Origin: an uncultured Collinsella sp.
Lineage (GTDB): Bacteria; Actinomycetota; Coriobacteriia; Coriobacteriales; Coriobacteriaceae
Length of the DNA: 24,781 nt
Assembly (NCBI GenBank): GCA_902493895.1
Contig: CABUQW010000030.1
Coordinates: 1-24,781, forward strand
Direction: 5' to 3'
In this document: positions 5,226 through 12,218 of the stretch, piece after piece
Numbering within the stretch: the first letter of the stretch is position 1
How the letters are laid out: every line of letters starts with the position of its first letter
Notes under the pieces: model-generated
What the model was told of the DNA's origin: nothing
Databases searched by the model: none
The model's input: the letters and a program-made list of their open reading frames with translations, nothing else
Program-made: the position numbers and the translations under genes

Positions 5226-5683
5226 TTTTTTAGGTAGGCCACCTCGGCCTCGAGTCTACGGCACCGCTCCTCGAGCTCCTCCTCGCGGGTCCGCGGCCTC
5301 GCCCTGGAACCGCTCGGCCGGCCCTTGGGCCTCGGGCGCAGGGCCTCCGCGCCGCCCCGGCGGTATAGCGCGCACCACTTCTTGAGCGGCGACATCGACA
5401 TTATGCCGAACGCCGCCATCGCCTCGGTCTTCGTCATGCCGCCGTCGACGACGGCGGAGGCGGCGGCGACCTTCTGCTCGTATGTGTACCTGCCCTGCTT
5501 TCCGTCCATGCGCAGCAGCACCTCGCTCCCGAACGCGCGGTATATCTCCTGCCATCTTCTCACGGCTTCCGCGGGAAGCGAAAGGGCAATCGCGGCAGAT
5601 TTATACCCGTGCCCGAGCTCGAAGAGCCCTATGGCCGCCTTCCTGGCCTCGACATCATGCTTCACCCTCAAATCAACGCGCAT
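5192..5683 (-). CDS. IS3-family transposase OrfA (DNA-binding part)
   Basis: 163 residues from ATG 5681-5683, preceded by GGGAGG with about 9 nt spacing. An upstream ATG in the right inverted repeat is less likely. It has two helix-turn-helix-like parts (about residues 12-45, HGYKSAAIALSLPAEAVRRW, and about 65-105, TKTEAMAAFGIMSMSPLKKW), an Arg/Pro-rich linker and a C-terminal coiled coil (REEELEERCRRLEAEVAYLKKL) for dimerisation. It binds the IS ends and, when made alone, usually restrains transposition. It stops at TGA 5192-5194, past the slippery A7, so OrfA and the OrfAB fusion share most of this frame. Confidence 0.88.
   Translation of the reverse strand: MRVDLRVKHDVEARKAAIGLFELGHGYKSAAIALSLPAEAVRRWQEIYRAFGSEVLLRMDGKQGRYTYEQKVAAASAVVDGGMTKTEAMAAFGIMSMSPLKKWCALYRRGGAEALRPRPKGRPSGSRARPRTREEELEERCRRLEAEVAYLKKLRALVERDGL
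5225..5231 (-). promoter_or_regulatory. Programmed -1 frameshift site, A7
   Basis: On the minus strand the mRNA reads seven A (codons CTA AAA AAA in the orfA frame). A -1 slip here enters the orfB frame with no stop before the DDE domain. This is the usual IS3-family way of making OrfAB. Confidence 0.8.
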
Positions 5684-5706
5684 AAAGAAAGCCTCCCATT
5701 TCTCAT

Positions 5707-5730
5707 GTCCAAGAAATGGGAGGCAGTTCA
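5707..5730. repeat. Right inverted repeat of the IS
   Basis: It ends GCAGTTCA and is followed by AAG, the second copy of the target duplication (5731-5733). It pairs with the left repeat at 4282-4305. Confidence 0.85.
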
Positions 5731-5737
5731 AAGTCGT

Positions 5738-5838
5738 GCGGGCTTTTCTTTTGGCAACCGAACGAACGGTTTGAAGTTCGTGGCACAGGTAATCGGGTTG
5801 AGGGGAAATGGGGCCATGCAGCGGCTCTCAGAGCACCT
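5738..5838 (+). repeat. Downstream repeat unit, copy 1 (also at 6971-7070)
   Basis: The segment after the IS (right terminator half, CTTTTGGCAACC, AACGAACG, then the 42-bp block at 5793-5834 with CAGCGGCTCTCAGAGC) reappears with a few changes after copy 2, the 42-bp block there being 7025-7066. This shows that gene, terminator and downstream DNA were duplicated together. Confidence 0.75.
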
Positions 5839-5861
5839 GCCACACTCCCCTACGAGCTCCG

Positions 5862-5876
5862 TTGCCGCAGCGGCAA
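5862..5876. promoter_or_regulatory. 15-bp palindrome upstream of pilin-like gene 2
   Basis: TTGCCGCAGCGGCAA, identical to 3139-3153 except for the central base. The stretch between it and the start codon is also shared with copy 1, notably GTATCTACAAACCCTGAGCG, which may hold the promoter or leader. Confidence 0.5.
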
Positions 5877-5952
5877 GACCGGTGCAGAAATCTGAAATAG
5901 CCCTACCCTCGAGCCGTATCTACAAACCCTGAGCGAAGGGAGCCGCATATGC

Positions 5953-6942
5953 ATGCAGCGGCAATTAACCTTCGGGGGGGGGGTATCTCCTAGAGGTACT
6001 CTTCTCCGAGGGCAAAGTGTCATCGAGTACGTCCTGATCATCGCGATCATCGGCCTGGTCATCGTGTTCGCGGGACCCGGCGTGGCGGGGGCCATCCGAA
6101 ACCAGTTCAACTTGGTCGGCAATACGGTGAACAACGGGACGACCGGCGGCGTAGAGGGAGGCGCGTCCGGTGGAGGCTCCGCCGGGGCCGATTCCGCGAC
6201 CGTCCAGGCGGCCGTCGCCAAGGACGCGAAGGACTGGACGCTCGAGGAGCAGAAAGCGGTTGCCGAGGACATCGCCTCCAAGGGCGAGGCATCGCCGGCG
6301 TACGCCAAGGCAAAGGCCGCGATGGATGCGGGAACGAAGTTCTCGATGAAGCTGACGGACGGACAGACGCTCGAGTACCGTATCATCGGCATCAACCACG
6401 ACGACTTGGCCGACGGCACCGGCAAGGCGGGACTGACGTTCCTCACCACCTCGACGGATATTTCGTCCCGCATGAACGCCATGAAAACCAGCGATGGCGG
6501 ATGGGAGGCATCCGAACTCCGTGCGAAGATGAATTCGGGCGAGATCTGGAACCTGATGCCCGCCGATTTCCAATCCAAGGTTAAATCGGTTAGGAAGCTC
6601 ACGAACAACGTCGGCGGCGGTAACGCGAACAAGAATGCCGCCGTGACGGCTACCTCCGACAAGCTGTTTCTGCTCAGCTACTCCGAGATCGTCCCCACCT
6701 CCTATTGGGCTTCCGACTACCCCTGGAGCTCCTCCGAGGGAACCCAGTACGAGGCCTTCAAGGGCAAGGTGATGAATAGCTATTCGGACAACCCTGCCAT
6801 TGCCAGTGGCAGCTATTGGTGGGAACGTTCGGTGCGTCCGGACCACTCTACGTTCTTCCTCCGTGTCCACGCCGGCGGCGATCCGGCGATCAGTGACAAT
6901 GCGACGGTCTCGAATTGCGTCCGCCTCGCCTGGTGCTTCTAG
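5953..6942 (+). CDS. Flp/TadE-like prepilin fused to DUF6273-like domain, copy 2
   Basis: 329 residues. With ten G at 5974-5983 the in-frame start is the second of two overlapping ATGs (5953-5955), 10 nt from AAGGGAG. The first ATG (5949-5951), used in copy 1, would here hit a stop soon after the tract. The leader ends in LLRG, the cleavage motif is RG/QSVIEY, and a hydrophobic helix follows (about 26-46). The body matches copy 1 closely up to KLFLLSYSEIV, then diverges: EGTQYEAF, WWERSVRP and a final LAWCF are shared landmarks with different residues between. GC content stays high to the end, unlike copy 1. The gene ends in its own intact terminator. Role as in copy 1: surface display, with the ligand unknown. 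Confidence 0.82.
   Translation: MQRQLTFGGGVSPRGTLLRGQSVIEYVLIIAIIGLVIVFAGPGVAGAIRNQFNLVGNTVNNGTTGGVEGGASGGGSAGADSATVQAAVAKDAKDWTLEEQKAVAEDIASKGEASPAYAKAKAAMDAGTKFSMKLTDGQTLEYRIIGINHDDLADGTGKAGLTFLTTSTDISSRMNAMKTSDGGWEASELRAKMNSGEIWNLMPADFQSKVKSVRKLTNNVGGGNANKNAAVTATSDKLFLLSYSEIVPTSYWASDYPWSSSEGTQYEAFKGKVMNSYSDNPAIASGSYWWERSVRPDHSTFFLRVHAGGDPAISDNATVSNCVRLAWCF
5974..5983 (+). repeat. G10 homopolymer in the leader of copy 2
   Basis: Ten consecutive G, one more than in copy 1. The frame change is matched by use of ATG 5953 instead of ATG 5949. Confidence 0.9.
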
Positions 6943-6953
6943 CCTCAGCTGTT

Positions 6954-6985
6954 AAGCCCGCACAGGCTGTGCGGGCTTTTCTTTT
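6954..6985 (+). terminator. Intrinsic terminator of pilin-like gene 2
   Basis: A perfect 10-bp stem (6954-6963 with 6969-6978) with a 5-nt loop is followed by TTCTTTT, 11 nt after the stop codon. It is the uninterrupted counterpart of the terminator split by the IS. Confidence 0.9.
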
Positions 6986-7070
6986 GGCAACCAAACGAAC
7001 GATTCTCGTCTTGAAGCATAGTTGTCGGGTTGAGGTGAAATGGGGTCATACAGCGGCTCTCAGAGCGCCC
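6971..7070 (+). repeat. Downstream repeat unit, copy 2
   Basis: Matches 5738-5838, including the 42-bp block at 7025-7066. After this copy no third pilin-like gene follows and the similarity fades from about 7070 on. Confidence 0.7.
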
Positions 7071-7404
7071 GCCGCACTCCCCCGCCATTACCCCTGCGGC
7101 GTCCTCGTATAGAGCCCATCCCGCTTGGCGTTTCGTTGCAGCAGCCCACTTGTCCACCGATCAAGTGAAGTACTGGAATAAATACAGCGACACGCTTGTT
7201 CACTATAGTCGCTATATCTGTGTAAATCGCCGCGATAAATACAGCCCGTACTCGGCTGTATACCAGCTACGCGTATGTAGATTCACATCGCGTTAATAAA
7301 TCGGCTCAAGCGCGTGCAAAACGCGCAAGTAGCCGCAAAAGGCGATTATCGCGTAGGTAGATTTTTGGCACCCTGTTGATTAATCAAAATTAAGCAATTG
7401 CTTA
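7071..7404. other. Non-coding stretch with short hairpins
   Basis: No gene seen. It is AT-richer than the core and holds an 11-bp direct repeat (ATAAATACAGC at 7178-7188 and 7235-7245) and three short stems: 7186-7191 with 7208-7213, 7239-7246 with 7254-7261, and 7310-7315 with 7321-7326. It lies between two converging terminators. Confidence 0.5.
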
Positions 7405-7408
7405 AAAC

Positions 7409-7438
7409 AAAAAAGGTCAGGCACTAGGTGCCTGACCT
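7409..7438 (-). terminator. Intrinsic terminator after tRNA-Pro
   Basis: A perfect 11-bp stem (7414-7424 with 7428-7438) with a 3-nt loop. On the minus strand it is followed by a run of T. It ends the tRNA transcript 9 nt beyond the encoded CCA. Confidence 0.88.
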
Positions 7439-7447
7439 GCAAACTTC

Positions 7448-7524
<77 letters not shown>

Positions 7525-7567
7525 AAGCTTTTGTTTGTTGCTCTGCTCTCGCTCGCAACAGGGAGTA

Positions 7568-7596
7568 TATTAACCCGAAACTTTAGACTTGTGCAA
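7568..7596 (-). promoter_or_regulatory. Promoter of tRNA-Pro
   Basis: On the minus strand TTGCAC (7591-7596) and TTAATA (7568-7573) are 17 nt apart. The predicted start is near 7561, about 37 nt before the tRNA. The -35 box lies just past the end of coaBC. Confidence 0.5.
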
Positions 7597-7604
7597 GAAC
7601 TTTT

Positions 7605-8819
7605 TTACAATTTTTGAAGCAAGTCCAAAATTGTATCTGCGAGCTGGGGTTTTGTTAGTACAGGAAGTTCTTGCGTACCCGTTGTGCTCACAATCCAGGC
7701 CTTGTTGGTGTCGGTCCCAAAGCCCGAATCGGTGCGTGAGACATCGTTGGCGATTATTACATCGCACCCCTTGCGGGCCAATTTGCGCTCTGCGTACTCG
7801 ACAACGTTATCGGTCTCGGCCGCAAATCCGATCACGCATCGCTCGCCCTTCTGGCGCGAGAGCTCGGCCAAAATATCGACCGTCTCGACCAGTTCGATGC
7901 GATCCAGGCGCTCGTTGGCCTTTTTGAGCTTATGGTCCGCAGGGGCCGCGGGGGTGTAGTCGGCGACGGCGGCCGCACAAATTGCCGCATCGGCCGTCTG
8001 GAAGGCGCTCAGGGCCGCCTGGAGCATCTCTGCGGCGGTCTGCACGCGCACGCACTCCACGCCGCAGGGCACATCGAGTGATGTCGGTCCCAACACGAGC
8101 GTGACCGCAGCGCCGCGGCGTGCGGCCTCCCCCGCCAGGGCGATGCCCATCTTGCCCGAAGAGCGGTTGCCAATGAATCGCACGGGGTCGATCGGCTCGT
8201 GCGTGGGACCGGCGGTAATTACGATGCGCTTACCCGCCAGGTCCTGTGGCGCGGGGTTGAGCACCTCACAGACAGCCTCTACGATGTCCTCGGGCTCGCT
8301 CATGCGTCCCGTGTCCACGTCGCCGCAGGCAAGGTAGCCGCTGCCCGGACCCACCACATGGACACCGCGCTCGCGCAGCGTGGCCATGTTGGCCTGCGTC
8401 GCCGGCGCCTTCCACATGCCGTTGTTCATAGCGGGTGCGATCACGATGGGTCGCGGCGTCGCAAGCAGCGTGGTGGAGATGAGGTCATCGGCGACGCCGT
8501 TGGCCATCTTGGCGATGATATTGGCCGTCGCGGGCGCCACGACCACCAAATCGGGCTCTTGCGCCAGCGAAATGTGGTGGATGGGGTCGGAGGGGTCGTC
8601 GAACAGGCCTACGGCGACGGGCTCGTTGGTAAGCGCACGGAAGGTGAGCGGGCCGACAAACTCGGTGGCATGCTCGCTCATAACGACCTTGACGCGCGCG
8701 CCGCGCTTTTGCAGCAGGCGCACGATATTGCACGACTTATAGGCGGCGATCCCGCCGGTAATGCCCAGCAGGATCGTTTTTCCCTCAAGTTGCATTGAAT
8801 TGTTGGGTGCCGCCGTCAT
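7605..8819 (-). CDS. coaBC: Bifunctional phosphopantothenoylcysteine decarboxylase/synthetase
   Basis: 404 residues. It ligates cysteine to 4'-phosphopantothenate with CTP (CoaB) and decarboxylates the product with FMN (CoaC), two steps of coenzyme A synthesis in the cytoplasm. The CoaC half has GITGGIAAYK (about 19-28), the active-site HHISL (81-85), PAMNNGMW (129-136) and the lid cysteine in LACGD (C165). The CoaB half has TAGPTHEPIDPVRFIGN (about 202-218), NRSSGKMG, KLKKAN and NDVSRTDSGFGTDTN. The length is normal. I chose ATG 8817-8819 because AAGGA lies 8-9 nt upstream; a later ATG (MQLEG) has no such site. It starts 2 nt after the zinc-ribbon gene and ends the protein-coding run. Confidence 0.96.
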   Translation of the reverse strand: MTAAPNNSMQLEGKTILLGITGGIAAYKSCNIVRLLQKRGARVKVVMSEHATEFVGPLTFRALTNEPVAVGLFDDPSDPIHHISLAQEPDLVVVAPATANIIAKMANGVADDLISTTLLATPRPIVIAPAMNNGMWKAPATQANMATLRERGVHVVGPGSGYLACGDVDTGRMSEPEDIVEAVCEVLNPAPQDLAGKRIVITAGPTHEPIDPVRFIGNRSSGKMGIALAGEAARRGAAVTLVLGPTSLDVPCGVECVRVQTAAEMLQAALSAFQTADAAICAAAVADYTPAAPADHKLKKANERLDRIELVETVDILAELSRQKGERCVIGFAAETDNVVEYAERKLARKGCDVIIANDVSRTDSGFGTDTNKAWIVSTTGTQELPVLTKPQLADTILDLLQKL

Positions 8820-8821
8820 CG

Positions 8822-9541
8822 CTAGGCTTCCTTGCTCGGGAGTACCAGGAGGCGGTGGCAGTACGGGCAGTGCGTAATCTCGCTGCCGTTGTGGTTGAGG
8901 TCGCTCATGGACGATGCCTGCAGCGCGGTGTGGCAGACCGTGGGGATGTTGCCCTGGATGGTCTCGACGGCCAGACCGCGGAACTGCTTGAGCAGACGCT
9001 CGTAGTCGGTGAGCACGTCGGCCGGCAGCGTAGCGGCAAGCGCGGTGCGCTCCTTAGTGGCGGCGTCGATCTGAGCCTGCAGGTTGGCAGCCTTGGCGCG
9101 GGCGGCCTTGGTATCGGCCTTCACGCCCTCCTCAAACTTGGCGATGATTGCCTGCGCGCGGGCCTCGCGGTCGAGCGCCTTTTTGTGGGCGACAACGACG
9201 TCCTTGCGGGTGTGCTCAATCTTGTCCAGACGCTTTGCCAGGGTGGCAAGCTCATTCTCCAGGTCCTGCACCTCACGGTAATCAGAACCGTCGACGTGGC
9301 GCTTCTTGGCGGCTTCGATGGCGTTGTTGGTCTGAATCTCGGTGGTGTTGAGATCGTCGAGCTCAATGTCCAGATCCTTGCGCTGGGCGTAGAGCTTGGT
9401 CATCTCGGACTTGAGCTTCATATAGGTCTTGCGCTTGGAAGCGAGCTCCTTGAGCTCCGGCATATTGGCAAGTTCGCTCTTGTTGCGGGCGAGCTCCAAA
9501 TCGATCTGTTGCAGCTTGAGTAGCGTAGCGCCGGCGCTCAT
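8822..9541 (-). CDS. Coiled-coil zinc-ribbon protein (DUF164/zf-RING_7 type)
   Basis: 239 residues from ATG 9539-9541, which has a perfect AAAGGAGAG site 7 nt upstream and overlaps the Nif3 stop as ATGA. A longer start at 9577 lies inside the Nif3 gene and is unlikely. Residues about 5-170 are a long charged coiled coil (KRKTYMKLKSEMTKLYAQRK, later LENELATLAKRLDKIEH). The C-terminus has the second ribbon pair, HCPYCHR (C225, C228). The usual first CxxC is incomplete: only C203 in PTVCHT remains, with Pro at the expected other position. The family often sits next to Nif3-like genes, as here. Its role is unknown; nucleic-acid binding or tethering has been suggested for the family. Confidence 0.85.
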   Translation of the reverse strand: MSAGATLLKLQQIDLELARNKSELANMPELKELASKRKTYMKLKSEMTKLYAQRKDLDIELDDLNTTEIQTNNAIEAAKKRHVDGSDYREVQDLENELATLAKRLDKIEHTRKDVVVAHKKALDREARAQAIIAKFEEGVKADTKAARAKAANLQAQIDAATKERTALAATLPADVLTDYERLLKQFRGLAVETIQGNIPTVCHTALQASSMSDLNHNGSEITHCPYCHRLLVLPSKEA

Positions 9542-10347
9542 AAGTTCTCTCCTTTTGTCACAGTCCACCATTGGCAAGGGTTCAGTATTTTAATCGCATG
9601 ACGGGGGTTGACCCCGGCGTCAACTGCAGAGTTCATCAATATATCAACGAACGGCTCCTCGGAGCGGTCGTGGCCGAGCAAGATGACGCCCAGACCGCGC
9701 AGAGCGAGGTCTTGCGCCACGTGGTAGCCCGCCTCGCCCGTCACGACAACATCTGCGCCCGCGGCGATGGCGAGCTCTCCAAAGTCGCCCAGGGAGCCGC
9801 CCAAAATGGCGACGGTTCGGCACGGGTGCTCGGCTTCACCCCAAACGCGCGGGTTGCTGCCGAAGGCCGTGGCAGCACGGGTGGCAAGATCGCGCAGCGT
9901 GCACGGGTCGTTGAGCGTTGCAAGTGCGCCCAGGCCGGTGGCTTCGGGGTCGTCCACGTGCTCCAGTGAGCTCACGGGTGCGGCACCCAGCAGCTCGCTC
10001 AGGCAGAGGCAGGCTTCGTGCGAGCGGTCCAGGTTGGTGTGGAGCGAGATAATGCTCACGCCGCATCGGGCCGCCTCATAGAGCGCCGCGCTGCACTGGG
10101 GACGCGTGGCATCCGCCGGACAAAACGCCTCGGGCGCCTTGATATAGATGGGGTGATGCGTCAGCAGCACGTTGGCGCCGGCCTCCTGGGCGCGGTGCAC
10201 ATTGGCTTCGGTCGCATCGAGTGCGCAGGCAACACCGGTAATCTCCGCGGCAGGGTCGCCGACGGAGAGTCCTACATGGTCCCAACTCTCGGCATCGGTC
10301 TTGGGATAGCGTGCCAGCAGCGCGCGCTCAAGCTCGGCGGCGATCAT
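9538..10347 (-). CDS. Nif3-like dinuclear metal-centre hexameric protein
   Basis: 269 residues, the usual length for bacterial Nif3/YbgI-type proteins without the inserted domain. Metal-binding positions are visible: THHP (H64, H65), SLHTNLD (H103, D107) and near the end GHDRSEEP (H226, E230). The substrate-pocket motif WDHVGL is at 22-27. Family members are annotated as GTP cyclohydrolase 1 type 2 homologues, but a true cellular reaction is not established. The start overlaps the cysteine desulfurase stop by ATGA, and its own stop overlaps the zinc-ribbon start the same way, so the three genes are translationally coupled. Confidence 0.93.
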   Translation of the reverse strand: MIAAELERALLARYPKTDAESWDHVGLSVGDPAAEITGVACALDATEANVHRAQEAGANVLLTHHPIYIKAPEAFCPADATRPQCSAALYEAARCGVSIISLHTNLDRSHEACLCLSELLGAAPVSSLEHVDDPEATGLGALATLNDPCTLRDLATRAATAFGSNPRVWGEAEHPCRTVAILGGSLGDFGELAIAAGADVVVTGEAGYHVAQDLALRGLGVILLGHDRSEEPFVDILMNSAVDAGVNPRHAIKILNPCQWWTVTKGENL

Positions 10348-11522
10348 GCGGCGCCTACGATCGAGAGCAGCGTCTGGGCAAACTCGTCCAGATCGTCCGG
10401 ATTCACGCGGTCGTCAAAGGAAATGCGCAGTGCGCCCAATGCCTGCTCGCGACCGATGCCCATCGCGCTTAAAACATGGCTCGGGTCCATGCTGCCGCTC
10501 GAGCACGCCGAGCCTGCCGATACCTCAAAGCCGGCGGCGTCGAGCTTGATGATGAGCTCCTCGGAGTCCATGCCGTCAATGTAGATCGACACCATGCCGG
10601 GCAGACGATCGGCATGCGCATAGTCGCCCATGGTGGCGTGAATGCGCGGGTGGGCCGTAAGCGTGGCGTAGAGCTTGTCGGAAAGGGCTTGCAGCTTCGC
10701 GCGCTCCTGGGCCACATAGGGCGCCAACGTGTGGGCGGCAGCGGCAAAAGCCAGCTGCGTGCGCAGATCCTGCGTGCCGGCGCGACGGCCGGCTTCCTGT
10801 CCACCACCAAAGATGCGCGGACGCAGCGGCGTGCGGTTCTTAAGGTAGAGTGCGCCGGATGCCACGGGACCGCCAATCTTGTGAGCGGCGACGGACATGG
10901 CGTCGACGCCCAGCTCGGCGGCATCGAGCGGAATATGCAGATAACCCTGGATGGCATCGGTGTGGAACAGGGCGCCGACAGCATGTGCAGCGGCGGCCAG
11001 CTCGCGGATGGGCTGCACCACGCCGGTCTCGTTGTTGGCTGCCATGATGCTCACGAGTGCGACGTCGTCGCCGAGCAAGTCGCTCAGCGCGGCAGGCTCA
11101 ATATAACCTGCACGGCAGGGCTGCACCAGGTCGACGGTAAAGCCGGCAGCACGCAGCAGCGGCAGGTTGTCCAGAATCGAATCGTGCTCGATGGCAGATA
11201 CAATCACGCGGTTACGCTTACGGTCGCGCTGACGGGCGCCTTCGGCAAGACCGAGCAGTGCCAACTGGTTGGCTTCGGTGCCGCCGTTGGTCAGTACAAT
11301 CTCGGACGGGCGAACGCGTACGCCAAAGCTACGGGCGATCTCGCGACGTGCCACTTCCAGGCGCGCAGCGGCCTTGCGTCCAAGCGAGTGCAGCGAGTTG
11401 GGGTTGACGCCGGCAAGCTCGCTGTCGTCGTACTCACGCTGCGCAAGGAGCGCCTCGGCGCGCATGGGCGTCGAGGCGGCATAGTCAAGATTCACGGGTA
11501 TGCGGTTTTGACCTGCGGTCAT
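10344..11522 (-). CDS. Cysteine desulfurase (NifS/IscS-like)
   Basis: 392 residues. This PLP enzyme takes sulfur from L-cysteine, giving alanine and a persulfide for Fe-S clusters, thiolated tRNA or cofactors. The N-terminal substrate motif is LDYAASTP (12-19). NGGTEANQLAL is at about 79-89, the cofactor-stacking histidine is in IEHDSI (H113), NNETGVVQPI at 163-172, the Schiff-base lysine in SVAAHKIGG (K215) and the persulfide cysteine in SAGSACSSGS (C340). The short loop around that Cys fits the class with SSGS. No scaffold gene (iscU or sufU) is nearby, so its target is unclear. A ribosome-binding site (GGAGG) lies about 11 nt before ATG 11520-11522; the gap after rpe is 6 nt. Confidence 0.93.
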   Translation of the reverse strand: MTAGQNRIPVNLDYAASTPMRAEALLAQREYDDSELAGVNPNSLHSLGRKAAARLEVARREIARSFGVRVRPSEIVLTNGGTEANQLALLGLAEGARQRDRKRNRVIVSAIEHDSILDNLPLLRAAGFTVDLVQPCRAGYIEPAALSDLLGDDVALVSIMAANNETGVVQPIRELAAAAHAVGALFHTDAIQGYLHIPLDAAELGVDAMSVAAHKIGGPVASGALYLKNRTPLRPRIFGGGQEAGRRAGTQDLRTQLAFAAAAHTLAPYVAQERAKLQALSDKLYATLTAHPRIHATMGDYAHADRLPGMVSIYIDGMDSEELIIKLDAAGFEVSAGSACSSGSMDPSHVLSAMGIGREQALGALRISFDDRVNPDDLDEFAQTLLSIVGAA

Positions 11523-11528
11523 AAGAGT

Positions 11529-12200
11529 TTATGCCTCCTGTGCTGCCTCGTTGCCCAGCTTCTGCAGCAGTGCAACCTCGGCAGAGGGATCTTCGGACTT
11601 AAATACGGCGGAGCCGGCTACGAGTACGTTGGCGCCGGCCTTGACGACCTCGGTGATGTTTTTGGAAGAGATACCGCCGTCGACCTCGATCATGGGCGCC
11701 ACGCCGTGGCGCTCGCACATGGCCTTGAGTTCGTGGATCTTTGCGATGGTGCCCGGGATAAAGCTTTGGCCGCCAAAGCCGGGGTTCACGCTCATGAGTA
11801 GCACCATATCGACGACGTCGATGATGCTCTCGAGTACGCACACGGGGGTGGCGGGGTTGAGCACCACGCCTGCCTTGACGCCGCGCTGCTGCAGATGGGT
11901 GAGCGTGCGGTGCAGGTGCGTGGAGGCCTCGTAGTGCACGGTGATCATGTCGGCACCGGCGTCGGCGTACCAATCGACCGTTTCGTCGGGGTTCGACACC
12001 ATCAGGTGCGCGTCGACCGGTACATCGGTGGAGCGCTTGACGGCCTTGAGGATGTCAACGCCAAAGGTGAGGTTGCCGGTAAAGTGACCGTCCATAACGT
12101 CGAAGTGCACGTAGTCGGCGCCGGCGATTTTGTCGAGCTCGCCCTTGAGGTTGGCCATGTCGGCCGAAAGTACGGACGGAGCGATTTTAATGGAACCCAT
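11529..12200 (-). CDS. rpe: Ribulose-phosphate 3-epimerase
   Basis: 223 residues, a normal length. It interconverts ribulose 5-phosphate and xylulose 5-phosphate in the pentose phosphate pathway. The TIM-barrel motifs are all present: SVLSADMANL (10-19), HFDVMDGHF (32-40, catalytic D34), DAHLMV (63-68), SVNPGFGGQSF (137-147), EVDGGIS (172-178, second catalytic D174) and AGSAVF. The ATG at 12198-12200 is preceded by AGAAAGG. It lies 18 nt after gpsA and 6 nt before the cysteine desulfurase, so it is inside the run of co-directional genes. Confidence 0.96.
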   Translation of the reverse strand: MGSIKIAPSVLSADMANLKGELDKIAGADYVHFDVMDGHFTGNLTFGVDILKAVKRSTDVPVDAHLMVSNPDETVDWYADAGADMITVHYEASTHLHRTLTHLQQRGVKAGVVLNPATPVCVLESIIDVVDMVLLMSVNPGFGGQSFIPGTIAKIHELKAMCERHGVAPMIEVDGGISSKNITEVVKAGANVLVAGSAVFKSEDPSAEVALLQKLGNEAAQEA

Positions 12201-12218
12201 GGTAGAAGCCTTTCTGCG

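Larger units (their letters stand above)
4282..5730 (-). mobile_element. Complete IS3-family (IS150-like) insertion sequence, 1449 bp
   Basis: The ends are inverted repeats of about 24 bp (4282-4305 and 5707-5730) that match at 20 of 24 positions and start TGAACTGC. The flanking AAG at 4279-4281 and 5731-5733 is a 3-bp target duplication. Inside are two minus-strand reading frames, orfA and orfB, joined by a -1 frameshift at A7. The DDE residues are intact, so it looks active. The orfA with two HTH-like parts, about 163 residues long, fits the IS150 group. It is inserted in the terminator loop of the pilin-like gene, in the opposite orientation to it. Confidence 0.92.

Noticed and set aside
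3955..6942. Diversity-generating retroelement target genes
   Set aside because: The variable C-terminal ends with W-ERS-RP and a final AWCF recall such target proteins, but no reverse transcriptase, no template repeat and no A-specific substitution pattern is visible in the window. The pattern also fits ordinary DUF6273-like domain ends.
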